A stretch of DNA of 64,000 nucleotides from Allocoprococcus sp004560705 (GTDB taxonomy: Bacteria; Bacillota; Clostridia; Lachnospirales; Lachnospiraceae). The stretch lies in contig NZ_JBQHTK010000001.1 of assembly GCF_052065755.1 (NCBI RefSeq), forward strand, positions 124,001 to 188,000, read 5' to 3'. Under the pieces are notes generated by a model. It was given only the letters and a program-made list of their open reading frames with translations, was not told where the DNA came from and ran no database searches. The position numbers and the translations under genes were made by a program. Below, piece by piece: positions 8,919 to 17,999 of this stretch; position 1 is the first letter of the stretch; every line of letters starts with the position of its first letter.

Positions 8919-9869
8919 CTACTTTCGTCCCGGCTGAAGCCTGGGGTCAACGAAGCCATACAATATATCCACAACCAGATTGACCAAAACATAAACAAGT
9001 GTCACGAAAAGAACCACACCCTGTATCAGGAAAATGTCTCTCCGGTTGATCGCTCCCATCGTCAGCATTCCGATCCCCGGAATATTAAACAAAGTCTCTG
9101 TTACAATCGTTCCGGTCACCAGGCTTCCGAATGACTGTCCGACAGCCGTAAGAATCGCCGGTGCCGCATTTTTCAGCGCATAGGTCAGAATCACTTTCTT
9201 TTCTTTCAGTCCCTTTGCCCTGGCTGTCCGGATAAAATTCTTATACAATACTTCCAGAAGAGAAGAGCGGGTCATTCGTGTAATATAGGCTGCCTGTACA
9301 ATTCCGAGCGATAAAGCCGGAACAAACAGATATCTCAGATGCTCCAAAAGTCCCTGATCCAATCCGACATACCCGGAAACCGGGAACCAGTGATGATAAA
9401 CACCGAAAAACAGCATAAGGAACATACTAAGCAGAAATCCCGGGATTGCGGTTCCGAGAAGAGATGCCGTTACTGCTGTCACATCCACCGCAGTACCTCT
9501 TTTATATGCCGCAATGATTCCGAGCGGAACCGAAAGAATCAAAGCAATGATCTGTGCCAGAATGGCAAGACTGATCGTGGGACCAAAATATTCGGCAATG
9601 GCCTCAAGTACAGACTGCTGAAGAAAATACGATCTCCCCCAGTCCCCATGAAGTACATTCATGAACCAGTCTGCATACTGCACCAGAAACGGGCGGTCAA
9701 AACCAAGTTCTGCATTCAACGCCGCAATCTGATCCGAGCTTGCCTCCAGCCCCAGAAGCGCCGTTGCCGGGCCTCCCGGAATCAGATATGTTACCAGAAA
9801 GACAACCACAGATACAACGAACATGACCGGAATCAGGGACAAGATACGTTTCCCAATGTATTTTAACAT
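8919..9869 (-). CDS. oppB: Oligopeptide ABC transporter permease OppB
   Basis: A 316-residue permease with the DppB/OppB start (YIGKRILSLIPVMFVVSVVVF), the large external loop containing LGFDRPFLVQYADW, and the EAA-type cytoplasmic loop (IRTARAKGLKEKKVILTYALKN). Forms the membrane pore with OppC. AAAGGAG stands 11 bases before the ATG. Confidence 0.92.
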   Translation of the reverse strand: MLKYIGKRILSLIPVMFVVSVVVFLVTYLIPGGPATALLGLEASSDQIAALNAELGFDRPFLVQYADWFMNVLHGDWGRSYFLQQSVLEAIAEYFGPTISLAILAQIIALILSVPLGIIAAYKRGTAVDVTAVTASLLGTAIPGFLLSMFLMLFFGVYHHWFPVSGYVGLDQGLLEHLRYLFVPALSLGIVQAAYITRMTRSSLLEVLYKNFIRTARAKGLKEKKVILTYALKNAAPAILTAVGQSFGSLVTGTIVTETLFNIPGIGMLTMGAINRRDIFLIQGVVLFVTLVYVLVNLVVDILYGFVDPRLQPGRK

Positions 9870-9933
9870 AAGAGATTAACTCCTTTCTCTTGATATCGTT
9901 CTGGAAAATCTAATTTCCAATAAAATCAAAGAA

Positions 9934-9960
9934 GCGGCGGTTGCATACAAGCACCGCCGC
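9934..9960 (-). terminator. Hairpin between oppA and oppB
   Basis: GCGGCGGT pairs with ACCGCCGC and is followed on the minus strand by a T-rich tract. It sits between the binding-protein gene and the permeases. Such hairpins commonly stop part of the transcripts or protect the 3' end, giving more binding protein than permease (inference). Confidence 0.6.
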
Positions 9961-9997
9961 CATCCTGCTATCGCATATTTTCAAGTTCAAGATAAAA

Positions 9998-11572
9998 CTA
10001 TTTTGTTGCGGTCCAGTAAATCGGGAATCTTACATAGCCGACTCCGTCCACTTTCTCATTTGTCAAAATAACGTTTGTAAAATGTCCGAGAACAGTTGCT
10101 GCACCGTCTTCATACAGGAATGTCTGGAGATCTGCCCATGCTGCAGCTGCTTCTTCATCGGATGCTGCAGAACGAATCTTCGTAATTCCGTCTGTTACTT
10201 CCTGACGGTCTAATCCTGCCCAGCCTTTATCCAGTACAGAAAGCTGAACCGGAAGCATATTATAGCTGTTGCTTGTAATAAACATGCTGAACTGCTTCGG
10301 ATCAGAACGATGTTCCATAAAGGTGCTGAAATCATAGCTTTCTACTTCGGCATTGAACCCCGCCTGTTTCAGCTGTTCCTGTACAACCAGTGTTGCATTG
10401 TACATTTCTTCATAATCCGGAGTCGTTACGAGAACGATCTTCTCATTATTATATCCGGATTCAGCCAGAAGTTCTTTTGCTTTTTCTACATCATTCTGAT
10501 TGTAGTATTCTTTACCGGCATCGGTTCCCCACTGCTTGTCATCTGGGTTACACCATCCTGCATTGATTTCATACAGACTCGGATCTCCGTAAGCTGCCAG
10601 AAGAACATCATCACAGTTCAGAGCTGCAAGTGCTGCCTGTCTTACTTTTTCATTTGCCATAATACCTTCTGTTGTATTCAGGAACAGGTTCAGTGTACCG
10701 CCGCTCTGGATGATCAGCTTCAGTCCTGATTTCTCAGAAAGCTCCTGATATCTCTCAAGCGGAACATCTTCTGCGATGTCATACTGACCGTTCTCTACAC
10801 CTGCAATACGGGTTGCAGAATCGGTTACTACGCGGAAATAGATCACATCCGATACAACATCCTTCGCATCTGCGAGACCGGTAGACGCATTCGGTGAAGG
10901 CTGATAGTCTTCATAGCGTTCCAGCTTCACATACTGATCTTGCTTCCATTCAGCCAGTTTGTACGGGCCGGTTCCGATGTATTCCGTAATTCCTTCTTCA
11001 GAAGCAGATTCTACGACCTCTTTTGGATAGATTGCCGCAAACTGAATCGGACTTGCAAGAATCATGATAATGTCAGAAGAAGCCTGATTTGCTGTCATCT
11101 TTACGGTATAATCGTCTACTTCCTCAAATACAGAACCACCGATCAGTGTATTTGCTTTAGCAGAAAGCTCCAGCCAGCGATTCATAGAAGCTACTACATC
11201 ATCTGCTTTCATTTCTTCGCCGTTATGGAACTTCACACCCTGACGAAGTTTGAAGGTATAAACCATTCCGTCATCGCTCACTTCATAGGATTCAGCCAGC
11301 ACCGGAACCGGTTCATAGTTTTCATTCATCTGGAATAATGATTCATAAATATGTACACCAATTCCTCCAACCGTATTGGAATTGACAGTCGGCGGATCCA
11401 GTGACGGCGGATTTGCCGCAATCGCTACGTTGAGTTCAATCGGTTCTGTGGTCGCTGCATCGGATGCATCTGTCTTGTTATCTGTACTGCTTTCCTTTTT
11501 GCCGCAGCCAGCCAGAACAAGCGTCGCACACATAACGAATGCAAGAATGCGTGACAATGTTTTGTGTTTCAT
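9998..11572 (-). CDS. oppA: Oligopeptide-binding lipoprotein OppA (SBP family 5)
   Basis: A 524-residue substrate-binding lipoprotein. The signal peptide ends in the lipobox LAGC (Cys23 or nearby), followed by a Ser/Thr/Asp linker. The SBP_bac_5 fold is evident from PSLDPPTVNSNTVGG, LAESYEVSDDGMVYTFKLRQGVKFHNGEEMKADDVV and GTGPYKLAEW. It captures peptides, or another ligand used by this family such as nickel or a glycoside, outside the membrane and hands them to OppBC. GGGAGG lies ten bases before the ATG and a good promoter is at 11608-11636. Substrate cannot be fixed from sequence. Confidence 0.9.
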   Translation of the reverse strand: MKHKTLSRILAFVMCATLVLAGCGKKESSTDNKTDASDAATTEPIELNVAIAANPPSLDPPTVNSNTVGGIGVHIYESLFQMNENYEPVPVLAESYEVSDDGMVYTFKLRQGVKFHNGEEMKADDVVASMNRWLELSAKANTLIGGSVFEEVDDYTVKMTANQASSDIIMILASPIQFAAIYPKEVVESASEEGITEYIGTGPYKLAEWKQDQYVKLERYEDYQPSPNASTGLADAKDVVSDVIYFRVVTDSATRIAGVENGQYDIAEDVPLERYQELSEKSGLKLIIQSGGTLNLFLNTTEGIMANEKVRQAALAALNCDDVLLAAYGDPSLYEINAGWCNPDDKQWGTDAGKEYYNQNDVEKAKELLAESGYNNEKIVLVTTPDYEEMYNATLVVQEQLKQAGFNAEVESYDFSTFMEHRSDPKQFSMFITSNSYNMLPVQLSVLDKGWAGLDRQEVTDGITKIRSAASDEEAAAAWADLQTFLYEDGAATVLGHFTNVILTNEKVDGVGYVRFPIYWTATK

Positions 11573-11607
11573 ACTTTATTTCCTCCCAAATTTGTATTTA
11601 TATATTA

Positions 11608-11636
11608 AGTATAATAAACATACTGGGTAGTATCAA
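11608..11636 (-). promoter_or_regulatory. Promoter of the opp operon
   Basis: On the minus strand TTGATA (11636-11631) is followed after exactly 17 bases by TATACT (11613-11608), 36 bases upstream of oppA. The rest of 11640-11815 is AT-rich with no gene. Confidence 0.7.
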
Positions 11637-11819
11637 ATTCAAAATAATGATAGATTTTGTCTATTTATTTGTCTTATCTATAAACCTTGACTGCTTTACT
11701 GTACAAAAATCAATCCTAAAATGTATAAACTCTTTTCTATATATTTTTCATAGTTTCTGGAATACGGAGCAGAAGCCAAATATGATTTGGCGCTTACGAA
11801 TTATGAAATAGAGCGTAAA

Positions 11820-11867
11820 AATGCCCGTGGATTTCAGCCGCACACATGCTGAGAAATCCCGGGCATT
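11820..11867 (-). terminator. Terminator of the CoA-transferase gene
   Basis: A strong imperfect stem (AATGCCCG...CGGGCATT) with a loop of about ten bases, followed by TTTTTA on the minus strand, 23 bases past the stop at 11890. Confidence 0.75.
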
Positions 11868-11889
11868 GTTCAGGTACGCCTCGGCAAAA

Positions 11890-13401
11890 TTATAATTCCA
11901 CCTCAAACGGCAGATGTGAAAGAATATCTTTCTCGGCATCCACTCCAGGAAATACTTCAATCAGCTTTAGTCCTTTTGGTGTCAGCCGGAATACACACCG
12001 TTCTGTGACATACAGTACTTTCTGACCGTTGGCAATGGCCCGCTTAGCCGAGAAACTGATGCTTTTTACTTCCTCTACAAACTTCGGGATCGTACCTTCC
12101 TTTTCAATTGTAACGACCCCTTTCTTCTGGGAAACCTCGAGCCCCTTGGTATTAAACGTCAGGCAGAACACAACCGTCGGTGTTTTCGCTGTAATATTGG
12201 CAAATCCTCCGATTCCCGCAAAGGTCCCCGGGCCACGGTGTGCGTTGACATTTCCCTGTCCGTCCACTTCCAATGCTCCCATGAAGCAAACATCCAGCCC
12301 GCCATTATCATAAAGGTCAAACTGGTTGGCCATATCATAAACTGATGCTGCACCGATCATGGCGCCAAATGCCTCCCCGGATACCGGGAATCCACCGATT
12401 CCTCCGGACTCAACCGTCAATGTCACCATATCCAGCATTCCGTTCTTTCTTGCATGTCTGGAAACCATTTCCGGAATACCGATCCCGATATTCACAATGT
12501 CATCCAGGCGCAGCTCCATTGCTGCCCTCCGGCCGATGATATTTCCGACGGTGTTGTTCTTCGAAGCTTTCGAAGAAACCGTATCGATCTTCTCATTCCA
12601 CATATTCCACTCTTCATAAGGAATCTCAAAGCTTCCGGTCAAAGCGGTATACGCTTCATTCCGTTCTTCCGGTTCTGTCACAACAATTGCGTCCACAAGG
12701 CACCCCGGTATGATTGCGTTTCGCGGACGGGAAGGTGTATTCACAAGACGGTCCACCTGCACGATCACCTTTCCATGATTCGCCTTAACCGCCTGACAGA
12801 TGGACAATGCGTCACCGGACATAAACATATCATCAAAAGAAATATTTCCTTTACGGTCTGCTGCCGTTCCCTTGATCAGAGCAACTGTAAGTTTCGGCAG
12901 CTTATAATAGAGAAATTCCTCCCCATCCACTTCGACATGTTTGACCAGAGAATCATCAATCGAAATCCGATTGATTCCAGGCCCTTCCATTCTCGGATCC
13001 ACGAAAATATCCAGCCCCACCTTGGAAAGTGCTCCCGGCAGTCCGCCCGCCTGTGCACGGATTGCGTGAGAAATGCAGCCCAGCGGCAGATTGTATGCCT
13101 CAAACCGATCCTCCAACACAAGCTTCTTCGTACTCATCATAGCGCCAAAATGCCCACAGATCAGTCGGTCTACAGCACCTTCCCGAATATACCCTTCCGC
13201 ATTACGGTTTTCATCCCACACACCGAAACCGGCACTGGAAACAATCGTCAGATGTCTGGGTGACTGCATCCTCTGGTACCTGTCAAAGAGTGCCTCATGA
13301 AGTGCTACAGGATTTTCAATTCCTACAAACGAATTTACACAAATACAATCTCCGTCCCGGATCAGTCGAATTGCCTCATCGGCACTCATTATTTCATACA
13401 T
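11890..13401 (-). CDS. Acetate/propionate CoA-transferase (family I)
   Basis: A 503-residue fused-subunit family I CoA-transferase, as in YdiF and Pct. The N-terminal half carries the alpha-subunit signatures (IRDGDCICVNSF, GHFGAMM, GLDIFVDPR). The C-terminal half carries the beta-subunit motif with the catalytic glutamate, Glu331 in VESGGIGG, which forms a glutamyl-CoA thioester. It moves CoA between short acyl groups such as acetate, propionate, butyrate or lactate in the cytoplasm. The ATG at 13401 has GAGGGGG nine bases upstream; a longer in-frame start lacks a site. It has its own terminator and stands between a two-component system and opp. Confidence 0.88.
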   Translation of the reverse strand: MYEIMSADEAIRLIRDGDCICVNSFVGIENPVALHEALFDRYQRMQSPRHLTIVSSAGFGVWDENRNAEGYIREGAVDRLICGHFGAMMSTKKLVLEDRFEAYNLPLGCISHAIRAQAGGLPGALSKVGLDIFVDPRMEGPGINRISIDDSLVKHVEVDGEEFLYYKLPKLTVALIKGTAADRKGNISFDDMFMSGDALSICQAVKANHGKVIVQVDRLVNTPSRPRNAIIPGCLVDAIVVTEPEERNEAYTALTGSFEIPYEEWNMWNEKIDTVSSKASKNNTVGNIIGRRAAMELRLDDIVNIGIGIPEMVSRHARKNGMLDMVTLTVESGGIGGFPVSGEAFGAMIGAASVYDMANQFDLYDNGGLDVCFMGALEVDGQGNVNAHRGPGTFAGIGGFANITAKTPTVVFCLTFNTKGLEVSQKKGVVTIEKEGTIPKFVEEVKSISFSAKRAIANGQKVLYVTERCVFRLTPKGLKLIEVFPGVDAEKDILSHLPFEVEL

Positions 13402-13551
13402 GAAAAATGTCCCCCTCATAACATAACACAGCACCGGTGAACAAGGAATCCTACATCCTGCCTGCCGATGCCGTTCTACTCATAAATCTGTAGCTATTCT
13501 ATCAGAATCATTGTATAAAGTCCAGAACTTTCCTGTTATATTGCCTCAATT

Positions 13552-14298
13552 CTACCGTTCCTCCAGGAATTCCCGCCGATACTGGGACGGTGTGATTCCT
13601 TCTGTCTTTTTAAATACCTTGGTAAATACCCGATAATCTCCATATCCGGTCTGTTCTGCAATCTCCACCATGGAAAGCTGCGTAGACACAAGGAGTTTCT
13701 TCGCTTTCTCCATACGGATATTTGTCAGATAAGAGAGAAATCCTACTCCGATCTCATTTTTAAATAACTGGCTGATATACTGCGGATTCAGATGAAATTC
13801 TTCCGCCAGTACGGAAAGACTCACTTCTTCGGCCAGATGTTCCTGCATATATCTGGTGATCCCGGTAATCACACGCTCGTTCTTCACTCCTGCCTTTCCT
13901 TCCTCCGACACCCGCTTTTCATACAACAATATCTTCAGATTATCAATACAAATTCCAAATTCTTCGTAATCAACCGGTTTCAGAATATAATCCGTGATCT
14001 GCAGACGAAGCGCCTGCTGACAATACGAGAAATCATCATATCCGGGCACAATAACAAAAGCAATTCCCGGATGTTTGATTCTGCTGAGCTGGATCACCTT
14101 CAGTCCGTTCATGATCGGAATATTGATATCCATGGTCACAATGTCCGGACAAAACGTATCGATCCGTGCCAGCGCTTCCATTCCATCGGATGCTTCGCCA
14201 ACAACTTCGCATTCATGACCTTCCCAGTCAAACAGACGTTTAAATCCTTCCCGTATCATAATTTCGTCATCAACCAGCAATACTCTAAGCTTTTTCAC
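13552..14298 (-). CDS. YesN-type response regulator (receiver plus AraC domain)
   Basis: A 248-residue regulator. The receiver (1-120) has the acidic pair Asp10-Asp11, phospho-acceptor Asp57 (TMDINIPIMNG) and Lys107. An AraC helix-turn-helix domain fills about 148-245 (LSVLAEEFHLNPQYISQLFKN, ITPSQYRRE). The switch position, normally Ser or Thr in a [ST]GYDDF motif, is proline here (Pro85 in VPGYDDF, codon CCC), which should hamper the phosphorylation-coupled switch. The GTG start overlaps the stop of the truncated sensor kinase, with GGGGAGG upstream. Target genes are unknown; opp and the CoA-transferase downstream are candidates. Confidence 0.88.
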   Translation of the reverse strand: MKKLRVLLVDDEIMIREGFKRLFDWEGHECEVVGEASDGMEALARIDTFCPDIVTMDINIPIMNGLKVIQLSRIKHPGIAFVIVPGYDDFSYCQQALRLQITDYILKPVDYEEFGICIDNLKILLYEKRVSEEGKAGVKNERVITGITRYMQEHLAEEVSLSVLAEEFHLNPQYISQLFKNEIGVGFLSYLTNIRMEKAKKLLVSTQLSMVEIAEQTGYGDYRVFTKVFKKTEGITPSQYRREFLEER

Positions 14299-15198
14299 CG
14301 CACTTCCTCCCCACGATAGCCTTTGTTTTTCAGTCCATGGAGCAGACTGTTTTCCACAACCGGCTGCAAAATGAAATTCGGCACCAGAACACCACCGAGT
14401 TCCGGATCAATGTCATAACTGCACATAAGCTGCGGATACCGGTAACACATCAATTCCATGTAGGCTTCCAAAAGCTCCAGCTCATCATCCAGCGCTACCA
14501 TCTGCCGGTCAGCCTTCACACTCAGTCTGAAAAAATCCACCAGCCGCATCAGAAGATCTGCTACTTTCTTATCATCATTTAACTGGGCCTGAATCCGGAT
14601 CGTGTCCAGTGTATTATAGAGGAAATGGGGATTCACCTGACTTTTCAAATAAAGCATGGACATCTTCTGTTCCGTCAGTTCTGCACGCAGAATGTCCGGA
14701 TTCTCAAGCGTCAGATAGAAAGCCATCGTCATCAGAGTCATACCTATTCCGCTGATAAGCCAGGTCGGATTCACCGCCTGCAGCAAGGATACACATACTT
14801 CGATCACAAGAGCTGCACCAATCGCCTTTTTCTTCTTTCCGTCAATCTGGTTCCAGTGGCAAAACAGCAGCCAGATAAATCTTTGCCACCAGATCAAACC
14901 GCCGAGGTTTTCCAGTCTCCTCTTCCACCAAGACCGCAATATACTGGTAGAAAAGATAGACAACAAATACCATCGTTCCGATAAAAAAGCGATGAAAAAT
15001 ATCATTCAGAATTCTCGGCACTGTGTCCAGATGATTCACTGTATAAACGGTTACCGCATCAAATACAAGATGAACCAGTACCGCAATCAGAAGAATCGAA
15101 AATGTTTGATGTAGCCTCGAGTGTTTCTGCCCTGCCGAGAAATAGACAAACGCCACGAATGTCAGGACCAGTAACAATGCTATTTCCATTCGAATCAT
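14295..15198 (-). pseudogene. YesM/LytS-type sensor histidine kinase, frameshifted and truncated
   Basis: The first 110 or so residues (from ATG 15198) form membrane helices (ALLLVLTFVAFVYFSAG and on) and read through FDLVAKIYLAAVLPLE before a stop at 14842. The following frame continues with QIDGKKKKAIGAA, more helices, and the His-kinase core SQVNPHFLYNTLDTIRIQAQ, in which the His is the phosphorylation site. The protein stops right after the N-box (ILQPVVENSLLHGLKNKG), so the G1/G2 ATP-binding lid is absent. At the frame change a short stretch (about 14845-14860) fits both reading frames, as expected for a deletion between small repeats. The second deletion joins the N-box to the ribosome-binding site of the regulator gene. 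It cannot bind ATP normally. Confidence 0.85.
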
Positions 15199-15292
15199 AT
15201 ACGCTCACTCCTATGATACTATTGTAATTTATTTTCCTACATCCGGATAGAGACAGAATGCAGGGAAGTGTGTCAGTTTTATAGAAATTTAA

Positions 15293-15320
15293 TTGACATT
15301 CCTCTTTCAGGCGATATAAT
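15293..15320 (+). promoter_or_regulatory. Promoter of the interrupted tauE gene
   Basis: TTGACA (15293-15298), a 16-base spacer and TATAAT (15315-15320) lie 67 bases upstream of the AGGAGG-preceded start at 15387. No other gene fits 15199-15386. Confidence 0.75.
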
Positions 15321-15386
15321 AGTTCTAATTTAAACTATCCAGGAGGGACAATATGCCCGTTTCGGGATCAAGGAGGTACACTAACG

Positions 15387-15434
15387 ATGGAAATACTCTA
15401 CAAAATTGTCATTTATCTATTCAGTCCTCTATAA
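15387..15434 (+). pseudogene. 5' end of tauE/safE-type exporter gene, cut by the mobile element
   Basis: AGGAGG (15371-15376) precedes an ATG that opens a hydrophobic peptide, MEILYKIVIYLF. It then runs into sequence of the mobile element and stops at 15432-15434. The other part of the gene lies at 21518-22267 on the same strand. Joining TAT CTA TT to the TTT ATT GCA GGA ATG at 21521-21535 gives a continuous first membrane helix ending FIAGMGAGLGTGFAG, so insertion into this gene is the simplest reading. Confidence 0.75.
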
Positions 15435-15452
15435 ACCCTGTATTTTCAAGGC
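15431..15452 (+). repeat. Left terminal direct repeat of the element
   Basis: Twenty-two bases ending TATTTTCAAGGC match 21423-21444 in direct orientation at 20 of 22 positions. Probably an integrase-binding or attachment-site repeat. Confidence 0.65.
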
Positions 15453-15528
15453 ATACCGCCTGTTAAATGTTCAAACCTTATGTAATTTCCCTTGTTTTTG
15501 CCCTTATGAGCCGAAACAAGGGAAATTT

Positions 15529-16827
15529 TTATTCTCCGCCGATTACCTTATCCAGCAACCTTGCGGAAGTACGCTTCGCTTCCCTTGTAGCGTGAGCGTA
15601 AATGTTCATTGTGGTACTTACATCAGCGTGTCCGAGAAGTTCCTGCACATCTTTAGGTGCTGCACCGTTTGAAAGCAGATTGCTTGTATAAGTGTGTCTG
15701 AGCATATGGAAGTGGAAATCCTCCAATCCCTCCACCTTTTTTCTCGCTGTCCTGCACATAATCCCCACCGTACTCGGTGCTTCAAATGCCCCGTCAGATC
15801 TAAGGCAGACAAAGGATAATTCCTTGTACCCCTCAGGGACTTCCTCCGACCTCGGCAGACTGTAAACCTCATAATAGGTGCGGTCTTTTTCTTTGACCTC
15901 CAAATAGTAATTAAGGCTGTACAGTTCCCCGTATCGGAAACGGTTTTTGTGTTGTTCTGCTTTCGCAGTTTTTAGGATAGCGGCAAGCGTATCGCAAAAG
16001 TCTACGGTGCGGATTTTTTTACGCTTTGTTGCCCCTATTTCTGTTTTGTGCCTTGCCCCGTTGTAACGCATACTGCGGCGTACTGTCAGATATTGTTCTT
16101 CAAGGTTGATGTCCTGCCAAGTCAGTCCACAGACCTCTCCAATACGCAAGCCTGTATAATAGGCTATCTGTATAGGCAGAAGTGCAGGATTATTTTTCTT
16201 TCTTAGAAAATCCTCTAACCTCTGATACTGTTCGTAGTTGAGTGTTGGTGTGGAAGTTGTTTCTCCATCCTCGTCCGAGAACAGTTCGTATTCTTCTTTC
16301 TTTCCTCGCCATACCACATACTGCATCGGGTTAAAGGTTATCAGCCTTTTCGGGAATACTGCAAAACGGAACGCCCCTTGCAAAACAGCCGAAAACAATC
16401 GGAGATACCCTTTGCTGAGTGCCTTTGCGGTTGTACCGTCAGGATTTGTACCTCCAAAGCTGAGAAAATCTATATACGCCTGTAAATGGTCGGCGGTTAC
16501 GGTTTTCAGCTTTCGGTTTCCTATCGGGTGCTGTTTGATACGGTTGACCGTTCCTTGATAGGACATTACCGTACCATTGCTGAGATTGCCGGGTTTCAGT
16601 TCTTCCTCCACCCACAGATCAAGCAGCATACCGACCGTGATGTTTTCAGACTTCGCAACGAATTTCTTTTCCTCATAGTCAGCGATTGCCTTTCTGAGCA
16701 GGGCTTCTGTTTCGGACTTGCTTTCTGTTCCCACAAACTCTTTCTGTACTTTTCTGCCGCTTTCATCTTCGATGTAGAAGCGTGCGTACCACTTTTTACC
16801 TTTTTTTCTTACAGAACCTTTTGCCAT
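15529..16827 (-). CDS. int: Tyrosine recombinase/integrase, Tn916-type
   Basis: A 432-residue site-specific recombinase. It has the N-terminal arm-binding domain of Tn916 Int (GSVRKKGKKWYARFYIEDESG), a SAM-like core-binding domain (about 70-170) and the catalytic domain with Arg in TGLRIGEV, His374-x-x-Arg377 (HMLRH), His400 (LLGHADVSTT) and nucleophile Tyr410 (MNIYAHAT). All catalytic residues are present, so it should be active. The ATG at 16827 is chosen from AGGGGAAA upstream and the family N-terminus. It catalyses insertion and, with the excisionase, excision. It is transcribed toward the left end of the element. Confidence 0.93.
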   Translation of the reverse strand: MAKGSVRKKGKKWYARFYIEDESGRKVQKEFVGTESKSETEALLRKAIADYEEKKFVAKSENITVGMLLDLWVEEELKPGNLSNGTVMSYQGTVNRIKQHPIGNRKLKTVTADHLQAYIDFLSFGGTNPDGTTAKALSKGYLRLFSAVLQGAFRFAVFPKRLITFNPMQYVVWRGKKEEYELFSDEDGETTSTPTLNYEQYQRLEDFLRKKNNPALLPIQIAYYTGLRIGEVCGLTWQDINLEEQYLTVRRSMRYNGARHKTEIGATKRKKIRTVDFCDTLAAILKTAKAEQHKNRFRYGELYSLNYYLEVKEKDRTYYEVYSLPRSEEVPEGYKELSFVCLRSDGAFEAPSTVGIMCRTARKKVEGLEDFHFHMLRHTYTSNLLSNGAAPKDVQELLGHADVSTTMNIYAHATREAKRTSARLLDKVIGGE

Positions 16828-16914
16828 AGATAAATTTCCCCTTTCTATCCGTGGCAATCGGGACTGTGACATATGGTGTGCGTAAAGTAATAAGGTTACT
16901 TATGCCGATGAGTG

Positions 16915-17601
16915 TCAGTCATCGTTTTCACTTGTCAAAGAGCCACGGAATTTTTCTTTTTCAGCAACCCTTTCTTCGGCTGCTGTCACTATCCCGAACA
17001 GGTCGCCCATCTTTACAGCGGTGCGTCCCTCATCGTAGATATGTAAAATCCCATCTAAAAACTGCTTCATATCCTCGATAGGAAGTTCCATTTCTTTACG
17101 GTAAACTCTTTCCATAATCGCCCCTGACTCAATCGCATAGCGGCGTAAAGACTGCTTTAAGCCCTCGTCCTCTGCTACACGGTCAACCTCATCCATAGCG
17201 TCTGCAAAGTGATAAGTCATAACCGTATAGAGGTCAATCATTTTTCCGAGAAATGTGGTGAGCAGTTGTTGATGTGGTTCTCCCTTTACCACAGAAGAAA
17301 CCGTATCAAGATATTTTTTGATATGTTCCTCCATGTCCTTTGCACATAAAGTGCGGCTGTCATATTCCTTATCTTCAGAAAATCCTGTCAGCCATTCGGG
17401 AGTGGTCAGGAGTGCTTCTGCCAGTCCGTTGATAATCATTGTACGCTTCGGGTCTACTCCGTCCGCTTCATATCTTTGAATGGTAGATTTGTTTACCCCG
17501 ACACGCTTACCAAGTTCGGGCATTGTTAAGTTTAATTCTGTTCGGCGTTCTTTCACTCGTTCACCGACCTGTTTTGCGGTGAATGTAATTTCTTTTTTCA
17601 A
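16915..17601 (-). CDS. Xre-family repressor of the element
   Basis: A 228-residue protein with an N-terminal Xre helix-turn-helix (about residues 10-65: RVKERRTELNLTMPELGKRVGVNKSTIQRYEADG) and a helical C-terminal part of unknown role. AGGAGG stands eight bases before a TTG start at 17601; an in-frame GTG three codons upstream lies inside that site and is not usable. It is divergent from the excisionase gene, across a region with repeated TTGCAA-containing sites, the usual layout of a phage-like switch controlling excision. Confidence 0.85.
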   Translation of the reverse strand: MKKEITFTAKQVGERVKERRTELNLTMPELGKRVGVNKSTIQRYEADGVDPKRTMIINGLAEALLTTPEWLTGFSEDKEYDSRTLCAKDMEEHIKKYLDTVSSVVKGEPHQQLLTTFLGKMIDLYTVMTYHFADAMDEVDRVAEDEGLKQSLRRYAIESGAIMERVYRKEMELPIEDMKQFLDGILHIYDEGRTAVKMGDLFGIVTAAEERVAEKEKFRGSLTSENDD

Positions 17602-17645
17602 GGTTTTCACCTCCTATTGCTGATAGTATAACACAGCAAAACCTA

Positions 17646-17754
17646 TTTTGCAACTATAAATTTAATAATATGCAAAAATATTTCTTAATAAGTTGCAAAT
17701 TGAGTTGACAAGAGATAGCAGAATAAGTATAATTACAGATACATAGTTGCAAAA
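17646..17754. promoter_or_regulatory. Divergent control region: promoter and repeated operator sites
   Basis: TTGACA (17705-17710), a 17-base spacer and TATAAT (17728-17733) form a consensus promoter for the excisionase and relaxase genes. Around it are GTTGCAAAT (17692-17700), GTTGCAAAA (17746-17754) and the exact inverted copy TTTTGCAAC (17646-17654). These flank the promoter and the upstream region of the Xre gene, so they are likely repressor sites (inference). Confidence 0.7.
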
Positions 17755-17781
17755 TGCGTATTTTGAAAGGAGGTTGATAAA

Positions 17782-17997
17782 ATGAGCAATATCAAAATGG
17801 GTTTAACCATAGAAGAAGCCGCAGAATGTACGGGTATCGGAAGAAATACAATGCGTAAGTTGGTAGAGTGGGGCAAGTTGCCTGTCCTCAAGGTCGGCAG
17901 AAAAGCGATTATCCGCAGGGATACTTTAGAGCGATTTATGAGCGTCAATCAGGGAAGAAATCTGCTCAATGAAAACGATGTCCGCAAAGTAGAATAA
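17782..17997 (+). CDS. xis: Excisionase (MerR-like helix-turn-helix)
   Basis: A 71-residue DNA-binding protein with the excisionase-family fold: MGLTIEEAAECTGIGRNTMRKLVEWGKLPVLKVGRKAIIRRDTLERFM. The GRNTMRKLV recognition helix and wing are typical of Tn916 Xis-type proteins. AAAGGAGG precedes the ATG. It directs the integrase toward excision and may act as a recombination directionality factor. It lies downstream of the strong promoter at 17705. Confidence 0.88.
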   Translation: MSNIKMGLTIEEAAECTGIGRNTMRKLVEWGKLPVLKVGRKAIIRRDTLERFMSVNQGRNLLNENDVRKVE

Positions 17998-17999
17998 AC

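Noticed and set aside
12454..13263. 269-codon plus-strand frame opposite the CoA-transferase
   Set aside because: Shadow of a well-conserved gene on the other strand, His/Arg/Cys-rich composition, no ribosome-binding site.
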